Positions 23,876-34,436 of a stretch of DNA of 64,000 nucleotides are shown here, one piece after another (the stretch's first letter is position 1; the number at the start of each line of letters is the position of its first letter). The stretch comes from Anthostomella pinea (taxonomy: Eukaryota; Ascomycota; Sordariomycetes; Xylariales; Xylariaceae): positions 6,696,001-6,760,000 of the forward strand of contig CAUWAG010000003.1 of the NCBI GenBank assembly GCA_963556695.1. Reading direction: 5' to 3'. Position numbers and translations under genes: made by a program. Below the pieces are notes generated by a model. The model was not told the DNA's origin and did no database searches. It saw only the letters and a program-made list of their open reading frames with translations.

Positions 23876-24404
23876 ATGCTCTCATCTACGCTCCTCGTCG
23901 CCCTGAGCGCCGCCCTCGTAGCCGCCTCGCCCGTCTGGCCGCGCTTCACCGTCGCCAACGAGCACTTCGAAGTCCTGGCGATGCGAGCGTCGACGGAGGT
24001 GAACCCGGACGCCGCGTCGGACGTGACGTGCATCGATCCCAATGCGTGAGTGTCCAAGTCCCCTCTACCTCACTCACTTCCCATCCACCAGACGCTAACA
24101 CGTCTCACGCAGCACCATCGCCTTCCACGACCAAAACGTGGCGGAGCTGGGCATCTGCGGCGGCATCGCCGGCTCCATCACTAAGTGCCAGGGCGCGCCC
24201 ACGAGCACCGTGGGCGAGTCGGCCACCGCCAAGTTCTCGCTCAACGCCGTGACGCCCGGTGCCACCATCAACGTCTCCAAGGGACGGTGGGAGCAGTGCG
24301 TCCGCGCCGCCCAGGCCGTCTGCCCGACTGGGAGTCTGAGCGCGACGTGCGCCGGCGGTGCGTCTTCGGGCGATGTGGCTTTCACCCTTGATTCGACGGC
24401 CTAG
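23876..24404 (+). CDS. Small secreted protein, unknown function
   Basis: Exons 23876-24045 and 24113-24404; 153 residues; intron GTGAGT to ACGCAG. A signal peptide is evident (MLSSTLLVALSAALVAASP). The mature part is about 135 residues with five or six Cys (VTCIDPN, LGICGGIAG, TKCQG, EQCVRA, AVCPTG, ATCAGG) and a conserved-looking centre (KFSLNAVTPGATINVSKGRW). I do not recognise a named family, although the ordered Cys pattern and absence of low complexity suggest a folded extracellular protein. The long pyrimidine-rich leader upstream fits strong expression. A role as wall-associated protein or effector cannot be decided. Confidence 0.78.
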
Positions 24405-24982
24405 ACGGCTACCTTGGGGAGCTGGGGAGATATCTGCGAGAGAGAGCTAGCTCTACTTGTTCCTGCTTGCTATGCGAGGACTGCTGAGCAGATACTGAGG
24501 GCGAAGTATGTGGAGGAAACCTCTTTTCTGGAACTAGAGCGGTATAGCTCACTGCAGGATCGGTGTGGGTGCGAGACACCCTAGGGTTTGGTATACCGGG
24601 CGACAGACACATTTCGGCGTTGGTTGGTTTGGACGATATGATACCATTAGATCATTCCAATGCTCTCGCTTTTTCCTTCACACAACCACGGTAACGAGAA
24701 CAGTTCCCAAACAAAGCTGATCTGAACAGTTAGAAAAAAAGATTATTTTTTTCTTTTTTAAGTATGTATAAACTGTTCGTGAATGCCGTGGGCTCTCCTT
24801 GGGCCATCTTTTTGGGTATCTCTGTGACATGTTTACGCCGGAAATTGCCAGATAATGCTTCTTTGGGTTTGATATGCCCCTTATGTTTACCCACTCCATA
24901 GCAGACCGTCATATCATCGCACCTCGCCCATATCATCTCACCGTCATACCACCGTCACCTCGCACTCGCACTCGTACTGCAC
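24405..24982. other. Intergenic between convergent genes
   Basis: 578 bases between the stops of the secreted-protein gene and Vps71. It holds both terminators, with an A/T run at about 24734-24760. No gene seen. Confidence 0.5.
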
Positions 24983-25969
24983 TCACAACCCGTACCGCGT
25001 AACGCACTCCTCCCGATGCGTCTCCAGGCACTCGAGCGCGCACACGCGCGTCCCGCACTTGATGCACCGCACGCGGCCCCAGTACCCGCACACCTCGCAG
25101 AAGACGCGGAGCGGGTACCGGCGGTCTTCGGGCGTCCAGCCGGCGCGCGCCTCGAGGTAGCTGAGCGGCGGCGCACTTATCAAAGCGCGCAGCTCGTCGT
25201 CGGTTGGCAGTGGCGGCACGCGCGATGCGAGCAGCGGGTCTGAGTCGAGCGGGTGCGGTTGCGGTGCTGGGAGCGGCGAGGCCGCGAGGATGGCGCTCTT
25301 GTTGCTGGTGGTGCGTGGTTGTTGTTGGTCGGTTTGGGCTTGGGCTGGTGTGGTGGAAGACGATGGGGCGTTGGGCATTTCGACGTCGGTCTGTTCTTGC
25401 TTGATCGTGGATTGCCTCCTCGCAGCCGCACCCTGCTGGGTCTTTCTCATATTGGCAGCAGCCGCGGCCGCCGCACCCCTCGAGGAGGCAGCGCCCGCAT
25501 TGCCAGCTCCCGAATTCAAGCTCGTCGCGCCTGGGTTCGCGCCCTCGAGCGCCACGTAGTCGTCCAGATGATTCGCGAAAGTCTTCTGGGACTGCAGGAT
25601 CTTGCGGACGTTGGCGGTGTGCCCATGCTTCTTGGCGGCTTGCGACCCGCCCTTGGTACTGGACTTTGCCTTGGCTGGGATGGCGATGTTCACGTCGCGC
25701 GCGTTGTCGCGGTCCAGCACCTCGATCTCGCGGCGCGTCTTGACCTCGGCGCGGGCGCTGGCGTCGGCCGAGCTCAGGTTCGTCGAGGCGTGGGCGGCGC
25801 GCGCGCGCTTGCGGTTCGTGGTCGTTGTTGTCGTGGACGAGGAGGGGCCCCCGCCGGCGGTGGTGGACGAGGAGCGGTGCGGGCCGCGGCCCGTGTCTGA
25901 CACGTAGGCCCAGCCAGGCGCGTTGATTGTCTTGGTGCTGGCGAGCTCGATTACCCCGAAGTTGTTCAT
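24983..25969 (-). CDS. SWR1-complex subunit Vps71/Swc6 (ZNHIT1-like, HIT zinc finger)
   Basis: Single exon, 328 residues from the ATG at 25969 (MNNFGVIELAS); the frame is open 29 codons further up without conservation. The Ala/Ser/Gln-rich middle is disordered. The C-terminus carries the HIT zinc finger, CEVCGYWGRVRCIKCGTRVC followed by ALECLETHREECV, ending RYGL, which is the ZNHIT1/Vps71 version. Upstream, PPLSYLEARAGWTPEDRRYPLR and the NVRKILQSQKTFANHLDD helix match the part that contacts Arp6. Known role: exchange of H2A.Z into nucleosomes by SWR1 in the nucleus. A 376-residue Arg-rich frame on the same strand is a shifted shadow. Confidence 0.9.
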   Translation of the reverse strand: MNNFGVIELASTKTINAPGWAYVSDTGRGPHRSSSTTAGGGPSSSTTTTTTNRKRARAAHASTNLSSADASARAEVKTRREIEVLDRDNARDVNIAIPAKAKSSTKGGSQAAKKHGHTANVRKILQSQKTFANHLDDYVALEGANPGATSLNSGAGNAGAASSRGAAAAAAANMRKTQQGAAARRQSTIKQEQTDVEMPNAPSSSTTPAQAQTDQQQPRTTSNKSAILAASPLPAPQPHPLDSDPLLASRVPPLPTDDELRALISAPPLSYLEARAGWTPEDRRYPLRVFCEVCGYWGRVRCIKCGTRVCALECLETHREECVTRYGL

Positions 25970-26247
25970 TGTTGTCGGTCTGTGTTCTCGTTTGAGGTGA
26001 AGAAGGTTGGGATGGTGGCGCAGAGGGGAGCTTTTCAGTGGGTTTATTAGGTGCACGCGCCACCGAAGGTGCGGAAGTGCGCCGCTGTCGTATATGTGGC
26101 GTCCATTGGCCCCTTGACCCCTTTTATTTTGCAGTGCCGTGTAGCACTTCTCGTCTGGTCTTGGCTGCTATTCATGACTCTGAATCAGGGTGATGATTGT
26201 TTTACAGCAAGCTTTGCTACACTTCGAGACACCCAATAATTGTATTC

Positions 26248-26862
26248 ATGTCTACCGAATCTGACAATACGGCGCCATCTCTTGAGGTAGCCCTGGAAAT
26301 CTCACCTTCAACCTATCAGCAGCATGACTGGGAAGGGGTCCCGGCACTTTCTATCAGAGCAACACTCGACCCCTCGGTCGCCGGGCCCATCACGGTGATG
26401 ACCTTCGGGACCATCTTCAACCCCAGATTGGCCCTTCAGAGGCGCAACTTCTTCGCCCAGGAGATCACCTCAGACCCACCCAGAACAGTCAACTTTGAGA
26501 TGACAAAGGGCCCCAAGCGGTCGGCTCTACAGCGGAAGAAGGGAAGCTCGGACGAGCGGCACTACATCACCTTCCACCCCGGCCAGGAGATGATTGTGAA
26601 GCAACCCTTCTCTATCGTACGTAGATCAAAGACTGAAGTGCAGGTTGCTGGGAGCGAAGTCGGCGACCGGAGCTTCAGGGTAGGGCACACGTACCGCTTT
26701 GGTGTGTCGGAAGAGGGAAAGGAGATGAAGACGTGGTGGTGGGGTACGAAGGACGATGGCCTGGATGAGCCCGAAGGACCCTGTAAGGATGTTGCGAACG
26801 TGCAAGGAGAGGGCCTGGTTCGGATAACCGCACATACGGCCGAGTTCACCATAGCGGAGTGA
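26248..26862 (+). CDS. Conserved-looking protein of unknown function
   Basis: Single exon, 204 residues, start MSTESDNTAPSLEVALEISP. The sequence looks like a beta-rich globular domain (VPALSIRATLDPSVAGPITV, FGTIFNPRLALQRRNF, HTYRFGVSEEGKEMKTWWWG). No signal peptide, membrane segment or known motif. Similar stand-alone proteins of about 200 residues with an opening on preferred allowed ranges of beta strands occur in many ascomycetes without assigned function, as far as I can judge. It is divergent to Vps71 with 278 bp between starts. Confidence 0.7.
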   Translation: MSTESDNTAPSLEVALEISPSTYQQHDWEGVPALSIRATLDPSVAGPITVMTFGTIFNPRLALQRRNFFAQEITSDPPRTVNFEMTKGPKRSALQRKKGSSDERHYITFHPGQEMIVKQPFSIVRRSKTEVQVAGSEVGDRSFRVGHTYRFGVSEEGKEMKTWWWGTKDDGLDEPEGPCKDVANVQGEGLVRITAHTAEFTIAE

Positions 26863-27238
26863 GGATCGACCGACCGGAGGGCATGAAGCCATAGACGATT
26901 GTAGGCAGGTATACCTACATGTAGGCTCGTATCCAATCTTCTACCATCGTTGTACAGGCAAAATGCCCTCGCAAAGGGGCTATTAGAACAGCGGGAGGCG
27001 TGAAAGAGACGAAGGGCAAGAATATGGGGGTTCTACCCTTCATTCTCTCCCCTGGGACCAGACGGGAAGTGCTGTACGGCACGGGTCTGGTGGCGACGAT
27101 GAGAGGAACGGTAGGATTGACTACAACACGTCACGCTGGAGAGCGCCAGCATCCCTCACTGACCCTTGGCGCCCGCGCCACACAGTCAGCCTTTTTGTTG
27201 ACCACCTGACATCCTATTCATCTACCTACTAACCTAGG
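26863..27238. other. Intergenic region left of the inverted-repeat element
   Basis: 376 bases, no gene. It ends in a TACCTACTAACCTAGGTA string that abuts the element; the last TA (27239-27240) serves as its left flank. Confidence 0.5.
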
Positions 27239-27240
27239 TA

Positions 27241-27291
27241 CACTGACCCGCCATAAGTCTCCGAGCATCCCCGCATTTACACCAAAATGCC
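27241..27291 (+). repeat. Left terminal inverted repeat
   Basis: Begins CACTGACCCGCCATAAG and pairs with 28038-28088 read in reverse complement; preceded by TA. Confidence 0.8.
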
Positions 27292-27735
27292 CTACCTTTA
27301 CGCTTTTATAACTAAAGACTTAAAGCTTTTTAAAATGAGATATTATAAGAAACTAATATTTGAAAATGCTGAAGTTTTCGTAACTAATTTCTAAATATTT
27401 ATTTTTTTAGCGACTAAAATATTAAGAAATAGATATATAAAAGTAAAGTTTAAAATCTTAGATCTTAAATCTTAATAAAGCTATAAAAAATGTTTAAAAA
27501 ATCGTATAAGTCATATAAAGTTATATAATATTAAATGACATGTAATACACGTATAAGACGAAAAATCTTATGTGATAGATTTTAAAAAAAAATAGATATG
27601 TTAGAAAGTTATTTTTATCGAAAATTTAACCTTTAATAAAGTAACATTTACGACCTTTATCTTTAAGATGTCAAAGTTTTTGAGTAAACCTATTGCGTTG
27701 TACAATGGGTGTCAATTGATGTGTGAGGCGGGGTT

Positions 27736-27810
27736 GGGTTGCAAGGACTAAGATGGGAAAGATTGCAGCTACTTAAGGTAACAACTGCAATCCCTATCTT
27801 AGTGCAACCC
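27736..27810. repeat. Internal imperfect inverted repeat within the element
   Basis: Arms at 27736-27768 and 27785-27810: GGGTTGCA, ACTAAGAT and ATTGCAG blocks recur in reverse complement with small gaps, separated by about 16 bases. It lies in the less AT-rich island of the element and could be a nested remnant. Confidence 0.55.
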
Positions 27811-28037
27811 TTATCTAACTAGTCTAGCCCTAGCTATCCAGGTCCGCACACACAATGTGTAACCCACACACATACCAGTGGCTGTGTTAATGACTGTGGC
27901 TGTGCCAGCCACATTGACTACTCCCCCTGATGACGCGTATCAAAACCATTTTAATATTCCAGTAAATTTAACTATATGTACTATAAGTACTTAAGTTGTA
28001 TCTATTTTACTCGATTTATCACGATCGCGTAAAGTTG

Positions 28038-28088
28038 GGGTGTTTTGGTGTAAAACAGGGATGCTCGGAGACTTATGGCCGGGGAGTG
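28038..28088 (-). repeat. Right terminal inverted repeat
   Basis: Reverse complement begins CACTCCCCGGCCATAAG; followed on the plus strand by TA. Differences from the left copy are mostly C/T. Confidence 0.8.
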
Positions 28089-28090
28089 TA

Positions 28091-28543
28091 GCTTATCAAG
28101 TGTATTCCATGTGGTGGTTCTACTTGTATGGGGAACTGCGATTGTAAATTCCTTTTTTTTGTCGTTTAGAATTGGTGGTTGCTGTAGTATACTGGGTGAA
28201 AATAATATAACAACATGGAGCTCACCAGGTCACGTTTAGATGCCTGACTTGAGGGTTTGCGGCGAAGCACCTCGCCGCTTGGTGCCATTTGACCACTCCT
28301 TCTACTTAGTGAATATACTTTGTGTATCTGTCATGTACATCAGTACATCCAACGGTGCCGACGCCGAAGAAGTCTCCAATGCAGAGATCACTGAGATCAC
28401 TGAGATCACTCTATGTGGGACTCTACATAACCAGTATGAGGCATACAGGACAACATGGAAGCTGTGTCACAATTGTGCCCAAAGTACTCTGGATTTTTAC
28501 TTCAACTTCTTTTCATAATTTTCGTTGATGTTCATAGTTCATC
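28091..28543. other. Intergenic between the element and the metallopeptidase relic
   Basis: 453 bases. It contains three copies of GAGATCACT in tandem at about 28384-28410. No gene. Confidence 0.5.
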
Positions 28544-29430
28544 ATGAGGAATCTCTACCGCAGCTTGATATGCGGAATACTCAGCTGGCCCGTGTTCTCC
28601 TCGACGCCCACAATCGACGCGGCCTGGTCGACGCAGCAGAAGCAGCAACTCAAAGACGCACACTCAGACGCACTCCAGCACGCCTCAGACGCGATTTCAT
28701 ATATATAAACTGGCGGTCCCAACTTCACCCGATACTTCCAGGAGGACGACAAGAAGCTCGTACAGCGCCATCCTATCCTCCACAAGCACTATGGCGAGGG
28801 CAGCGACAAGCTGGGCGATGTTAAGATCAAGCCAGATTCCCTGGGCCTGGCTTGTACCGAACCGAGCGAGATGATGGCGACGCGCGGCTTTGACACAGAT
28901 GCCCCTGATATCATTGTGTGTGCGAACACCTTTGCTCATAGCGGCATTGAGAAGGGCTATGACAAGCCCAAGGTGCAGGCTATCAACTGCGACTATAGTA
29001 AGTAGCCTCATCCTAGTCAAATATTGGATGACATGCTCATGAGCAGCGACTTTTGACATTCAAAAATCCGCTTCCGAGACTAGACCGTGCAGTAGTAGAA
29101 GCGATGCCTGACCCTACATGCGACAGTCGGAAACCGAGTTTCGTGGAAGATGGCAACCCTCGGGTCCTCACTGCTTCACGAATACACGTACGTACCCCCA
29201 TACAACACCCCCAAATGGCCCCAGCTCTCACACCCAACCCCCGACATAGCCACTTCACCAAGCTCGTCGTCCCGCCCCTGGTAAAGGAGACCGAGGACAA
29301 CGACACACACTACGGCCCCAGCGGCGCGCGCGCCATCCCCAAGGCCCGGGCTCTCCAGACCGCCGTGAGCTACACGTGACGCGCGCTTTGCGGTGGGCGC
29401 GATTTTGAAACCCCCAGACGCGGCGCGTGG
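28544..29430 (+). pseudogene. Secreted M35-like metallopeptidase pseudogene
   Basis: Resembles fungal secreted putative peptidases of the deuterolysin/lysine-endopeptidase type. It starts at 28544 with a signal peptide (MRNLYRSLICGILSWPVFS) and WSTQQKQQLKDAHSDAL. TAA interrupts at 28706-28708, yet the frame continues with GPNFTRYFQEDDKKL and PKVQAINCDY, reaching a perfect donor GTAAGT at about 29000. Downstream, ATLGSSLLHEYTY (29177-29191 for HEYTY) is the zinc motif with its second His replaced by Tyr. Then the frame shifts to VVPPLVKETEDNDTHYGPSGAR and ARALQTAVSYT, where TGA (29377-29379) stands at the position where the family has Trp. The second exon start is unclear. At least a nonsense codon, a motif change, a frameshift and a terminal nonsense codon make it inactive. 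Confidence 0.68.
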
Positions 29431-29980
29431 CGATGACGCCGACCCCTTCGGCGGCAGCGGGGACGCCGCCGTCGCGGCCGAGGGATGGGAGAATGCGCGC
29501 GGCGGCGACTGGAACTCGGGTGCTGAGACCGGCGGCGGTAATTGGGGTTCTGATGATTCTGACTGATTATGGGTGGGAATGGGGAGTGTCGCTGACGCGC
29601 GGATGGTCTAGGGGCGGATGTGAGCTGGCTGCCTTGAATGGTGGGACTGCTTGTACGTCAATGTAGACGTGCCGAAGGTCATGATACTTACGGGTATTTG
29701 TAGCAATATATGAATACATGATAGATGCTCGAACGCAGAGGATCTTTGTCCAAGTCTTGTGTTCGAGGAGCAGAACGCGGATGCGTAGGCCCGCGCATGT
29801 GCCGCAGCAAAGCTATTTCACAAAACAAAGGTTACTACGGTAGGCAAGAATTAGACATGTGAAGGGGCACTGAGCTGTATTCCTCTATACGGCTATCTCG
29901 ATTGCTAGGACCAACCTTACTGATGATGAGCTATTTGGCTTCTTGCGGCCTCAGCTTCGTCTGAGGCTTCGGGCCACTAC
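29431..29980. other. Intergenic region
   Basis: 550 bases between the peptidase relic and the FAP1 stop; GC-rich at first, with no recognisable gene. The relic's true 3' end may extend a little into it. Confidence 0.4.
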
Positions 29981-32900
29981 CTACTCATCACCAAGCTTCT
30001 CCGCTGCGGCCTCCCAGTCCTCCTCGACCGGCTCGTCGTCCACCTTCTTTTTCGGCTCTTTCCTGAGAGCAATGAATCTGCTGCGAAGCGGGGCGGCAGC
30101 AGGAGCGGCAGGCTTGGGTCTAGCAGCGGATCGTCCGGCCACAGCACTCCAGCCTCCCTCGCCTTGACCCCTTGCGGCTTCCTCCCGACGCAAGACATTC
30201 AAAGAATCGTCGACGTGGCACATACAGACGTCCTTCGCGAGATCTAAACGTCTCACTGTCTGCGACAAGGTGGGCTTAAGAGCAGATATGGAGCCTTCGA
30301 GTGCCTGGGGAGCGGCCCACGAGCCAGAACCTTTGATGACCACCTCTTCAGATGGTAAAAAGCTGGTCTGGAACTTCACAGTCGGGTGAGCTGCAAATTC
30401 CTTTCTGAGAGCGGTGTCGATTTCTTCGACAGTCAATCCGAACCGCGGCGATGATAGCAACAGCGCATTGTAAGGCTGGGCGGGTAGAAGATCACCACTT
30501 GCCGCACTCAAAGCTTGCGCAAGTGAGTCTTGACTCGCACGGATTTTAGCACATTGTGCTAGTGTTTTCATAGGCGCCGAGACGAACCGTGGCGTCTTGA
30601 ACAGGCAGACGTGGCGATGCGGTTCCGGGTCACTGCTCTCGCTATCGAACCCAAAGTCCTCAGCCAGCGAGTGAATAAAAGCCCTCTGATGTGATTTCAT
30701 GGGCTTAAACCTCAGTCGCTTTTCATCGTGATCCCCAGCAAAGACGCGCAACTCGCGCTCATATGTTTGGGCCCATTTGGGGTTGAGCCTGAAGAACTTG
30801 AGCGTAGTGTCCGAGTATGGCACATGGTCGTCCGTGTGGCTCTGTGGGTCGATGCTAAGTGCGTTGGCGAGGCGGGCGTTTCGCTGTAGACGTAGGCACT
30901 CATCGTCGCATTTGAGGGTTGGCCGTTGTGGCGACGAGTTCATATTCGTGGCCATACATCTGACCTCCTGTTTCCTATGCTGACATGGACATGTCACGAA
31001 TGTCCTCGCCTGGCAAGGCTTGTCTTCCTTGCATGCTATAGATTGTTAGTGACAACTCGTGATAACCAATTAGTTTGTTGGCCATCGAACTTACGATAGG
31101 GAGCGTGGCATTGCTCGACATCTAGGTGGCCGCAGTTACGCGCCTTCCCACAAGAATGCCTGCATCGAGAGCCAACCATGTCCGAATCTTCACATTCCCC
31201 TGGCCGGTGACACAGCTTACCGCACATGTGAGTGCTGTTACGAGGTCAACATGATTATTATTTCCGAGAGCAGCATTGCCCACTTACCCGCACTTAAGTT
31301 TCTGGTTGCAAGGTAGACCGCAACGCGGCTCCTCAAACCAGCATGGTTGATTCTTGAGGGTCTGTTTGCCACATACACATCGTTTTTCAACCAAAAAGGG
31401 GCACTTCGGGCATGGCTTATCATCCGTATGGCAATCATGCGTTACCTACCACGCTGAGTCAGTCATCACTTCCCAGTTGAGCTCCTATAGACCACGAGGG
31501 AGAAAGGATGGACTGCGACTGACCTGGGGGTGTCCACAAGGCTGAGGCCTGGTACAGTCAAAGCGGCATTCCGGAGGCTGTGTACCACATGGTTGCGGTG
31601 GTTGAAGAACGGTCCTACCACAATTGCAACTTATTTCCTCGAAGATCGCTTCAGGGCATGAAGGGCAGGGCCCTCGGTGGCACATTTGCTGGCAGCTATG
31701 TCTCCCGCACTTGAGGTTCCGGTCACAAACACGGATGCATATGTGTTCGGCCTCGATCTCGTCGTTCGCGGATGCCGTGGCCTTGTTCTTCCGCTTTGCC
31801 GCTACTCGCTCCATCGCTCTTTTCTCTGCAGGGCAACACCGCTCGCCGTGCTCGTGTCGACCACAGTTGAGTTGAGCACGACATACTCTCATACATTCGG
31901 GATGATGGACGTCGCCTTGGTGACAGACGGATGTCGACTTGGTCCGGCCACATCTGCAGTCAAGCTCGATGGCTTGCGTACAAGGCGTGCAGGATCCCAA
32001 GTGACAAGTATCCCGACATGAGTGCCCACAAGCCAATAACTTGTTGCAGACCTTGTCGCAATGTGGAATTGGATCCTGACAACTGTCCCTTGGTTTGCTG
32101 ATCTCGGTGAGTGCCGTCTTGCCGCAGGGACAATGCGTAACGACATCGGGAGAGAATGGACATTGTGCTTGACGCTCATCTTGTGGATGACAGTCTTTCT
32201 GGCAGAGATGCTTGCCGCAGTCGAAAGGCCTGCTGCAGATACGACCGCAGTCGAAACAACCGGAGAACCAAACCTCAGGCGAATCCTCTCCTTGGAGCTG
32301 ACCGTGATCATAAGACTCCAACACGTCTCCTCGCAGATCACAGGGGATTTCCTTCGACTCTTGTCCACAATAGCAGCGTGAGCTTATCGGAATCTCACAG
32401 CTGCCACAGAGCCCAGGATGGCATTCTTTTTGGCATTCGTGCTCTCCGCAGGCAAGTAAATCCCCGCAGATCTCGTGGCAGCTCCATCCCTGAGAATAAT
32501 CTGTCTCTCCGCAGCGTTTGGTAGACGTGCCCTTGCCACAGAAACATGACTGAGTAGGGCCTATTTGCAAGCATGGCGGACAAAGGCCAGCATGGCACTG
32601 AAGAGGGCACGGGTGTGGGCATGTCCCTCTAGGCTTGGAGCAGGTTTGACCACAGCTATGTGGACTAACCCCAGCTATAGGTCTTGGGTTTATCTCTTTG
32701 CCACACCAGCAAGTATATGTACCCGGCTCCTCAGTCATTGGCGAATTGCATGCTGGACATCTCCAAGTCGGCTGTTGCTCTTGCGGGCCAGGAGATCTGA
32801 TTCTGTTGGAGAACCACTTCTTCACGCATGACATATGAGTGGCTGTCCAGCAGATTGAACAGGACCAGACCTTGCTATTCCTCAGAACTTCGTTCGTACA

Positions 32901-33548
32901 GATGACGCATTCGTACTGGCCGTTACTGATGTCTTCGTGTATCCTTGTTGGGAGGTCGCTGGCTGTTGACTTTGAGCCCCTGGGCGCCACTTTGGGTGCT
33001 TGCCGTCCACCAGCCTCGGAACTGGATAACCATGAGCACCTATCACGTAGGTTTGTGCAAAGATAGGCTTACCTTCGTTCGGCGATTGGCTGCCCTGGGA
33101 CGAAGACTGGCGCACCTGCATTCAAATCTGCAGAGCTTGCCTCATCAACTGCCGCGTCGGATGTTAGATGACCGCCAAAGGCTCTCTGTACACCGATTGT
33201 TGTGCTTTGTCCATTTGGAGCACCCCCCCTCTTCGGATTTCGGGGGCCTTTTCGTCCTCTACCTCTGGCAGTGCCTGAAGCTGAGGACCCGCGGACTGGA
33301 GCCGGGGCGGCCGCAGCTGATGAAGTCTCTGGAACCCTGAAATCCGGCTGATTGCTGCTGTCAACAGGTGGACCTTCCTGACGACTACCTCGACCGCCTC
33401 GACCGCCACGACCTCTCGAAGACCTCCCACCTCGAAACCGGTGACGTCGAGGCCTTGTGGGCGCATTTTGGGTTTCTGAGCCCTGGGTAGTAGCCATACT
33501 GGTCATCTCGAAACTCCTGAGGGGAATTGCAGATGCAGGTGGCTCCAA
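29981..33548 (-). CDS. FAP1/NFX1-type zinc-finger protein
   Basis: Five exons: 33548-33073, 33021-31524, 31445-31288, 31234-31095, 31035-29981; about 1108 residues. All introns are GT-AG and the phases close. Order of parts: Arg/Gly-rich disordered N-terminus (GRSSRGRGGRGGRGSR); a RING-like domain at about 197-252 (CVICTNEV, then CSICW, CPAC); an array of NFX1 Cys/His fingers to about residue 800 (CGKHLCQKDCH, CGRHEHGERCC, CGRHSCQQMCHRG, CNQKLKCGTHMCGKLCH); and an R3H domain at about 845-895. Yeast Fap1 binds FKBP12 and modulates rapamycin sensitivity; NFX1 proteins bind nucleic acid. The start could instead be the Met at 33506 or 33497. Confidence 0.92.
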
Positions 33549-34436
33549 TGTAGCGACGGCGTTGATTGTGGTGGATACGACGGTTCAACGTTGCGCTCTT
33601 TGAAATTCAGCGTCTTCGGATATGAGAAGGAAAGGAAGGGAAGTGAGGTAACCGAGGATCAACAAAGACGGCTGAAAAACTGGCAAGTGAGTAGTCACGC
33701 TTTTTATTTGCCACAAATGCTGACTCCCGTGCCGTTGTTCGTGGCGATACTGGTGAAAAGGCCAATATGCAGCGAGGTTGATGAGTCAACCGAGGTTCAG
33801 GTACCCGCCCAGACTAATAACGTCTAACAACGTCCTGCCGATAACTCCGCGGGCACTTTAGCGATGACGATAACTATTTTACAGGGGAGCTGGCCCTGTG
33901 GACTGTTGGGCTTCAGGCGCCTCCCGCCACCGCGCAACGGGGACCGGTGGTGCACGTGCCACCGAGCGAACTGATAGTACATGTATCCATGCATCTCTGA
34001 AGCTGTTGAATGGAGGGCCTCGTCCCTTCATCGTCATTCACTTCAGCGACTTCACCTCTATGGAAAACTTGACGACAATGCATCGGGTCTTGCAACAACT
34101 GCAGCATGTGAGCACATCCTTCCGCTTCCATGTGCGTGTGCGCGTAGCCGAGTTGAGGCATGTGCAAGCTGCGGGCTTGACCGCGAAGTCGTCCTCCCTT
34201 CAGGCTCAAGCTGTCTTTTCATGAGTCATTTACTGAACTACCTTACGGAACAAAGAGTATCTCATTGCTTTCTCATTTCACTCCTGCTGGTCATCCTCTT
34301 TGATATTCTACATTTTCGGCGTACTTCCTGTCTGCCTCGTGCCACACATGCTACACCTGCACGCTTCTGCTCACGTGCGGGTCGTAACATGGTAATCAAT
34401 ATATTGCAACAGAAGACCACTACTTTGTAGATGACC
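33549..34436. other. Intergenic region
   Basis: 888 bases holding the FAP1 upstream region and the P450 downstream region. No gene seen; open frames on both strands at 33900-34430 have no family features. Confidence 0.5.

Larger units (their letters stand above)
27241..28088. mobile_element. Degenerate TA-flanked terminal-inverted-repeat element (Tc1/mariner-like)
   Basis: Two inverted termini of about 51 bases (27241-27291 and 28038-28088) start CACT, share an uninterrupted 20-base block (27251-27270 against 28059-28078) and differ elsewhere mainly by C/T changes. TA flanks both ends (27239-27240 and 28089-28090), the target duplication used by Tc1/mariner/pogo elements. The interior is extremely AT-rich (about 27293-27680) with no open frame, then less AT-rich (27700-27950). 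At 848 bp it lacks a transposase, so it is either a non-autonomous copy or a deleted one. The base composition fits RIP in an ascomycete. Confidence 0.78.

Noticed and set aside
24933..26063. 376-residue Arg/Pro-rich open frame on the minus strand
   Set aside because: It is a shifted reading of the GC-rich Vps71 gene, which has the HIT zinc finger and normal composition in its own frame.
28384..28410. CRISPR-like or regulatory repeat array (GAGATCACT x3)
   Set aside because: Three tandem 9-base units without spacers in a fungal genome are a simple repeat.
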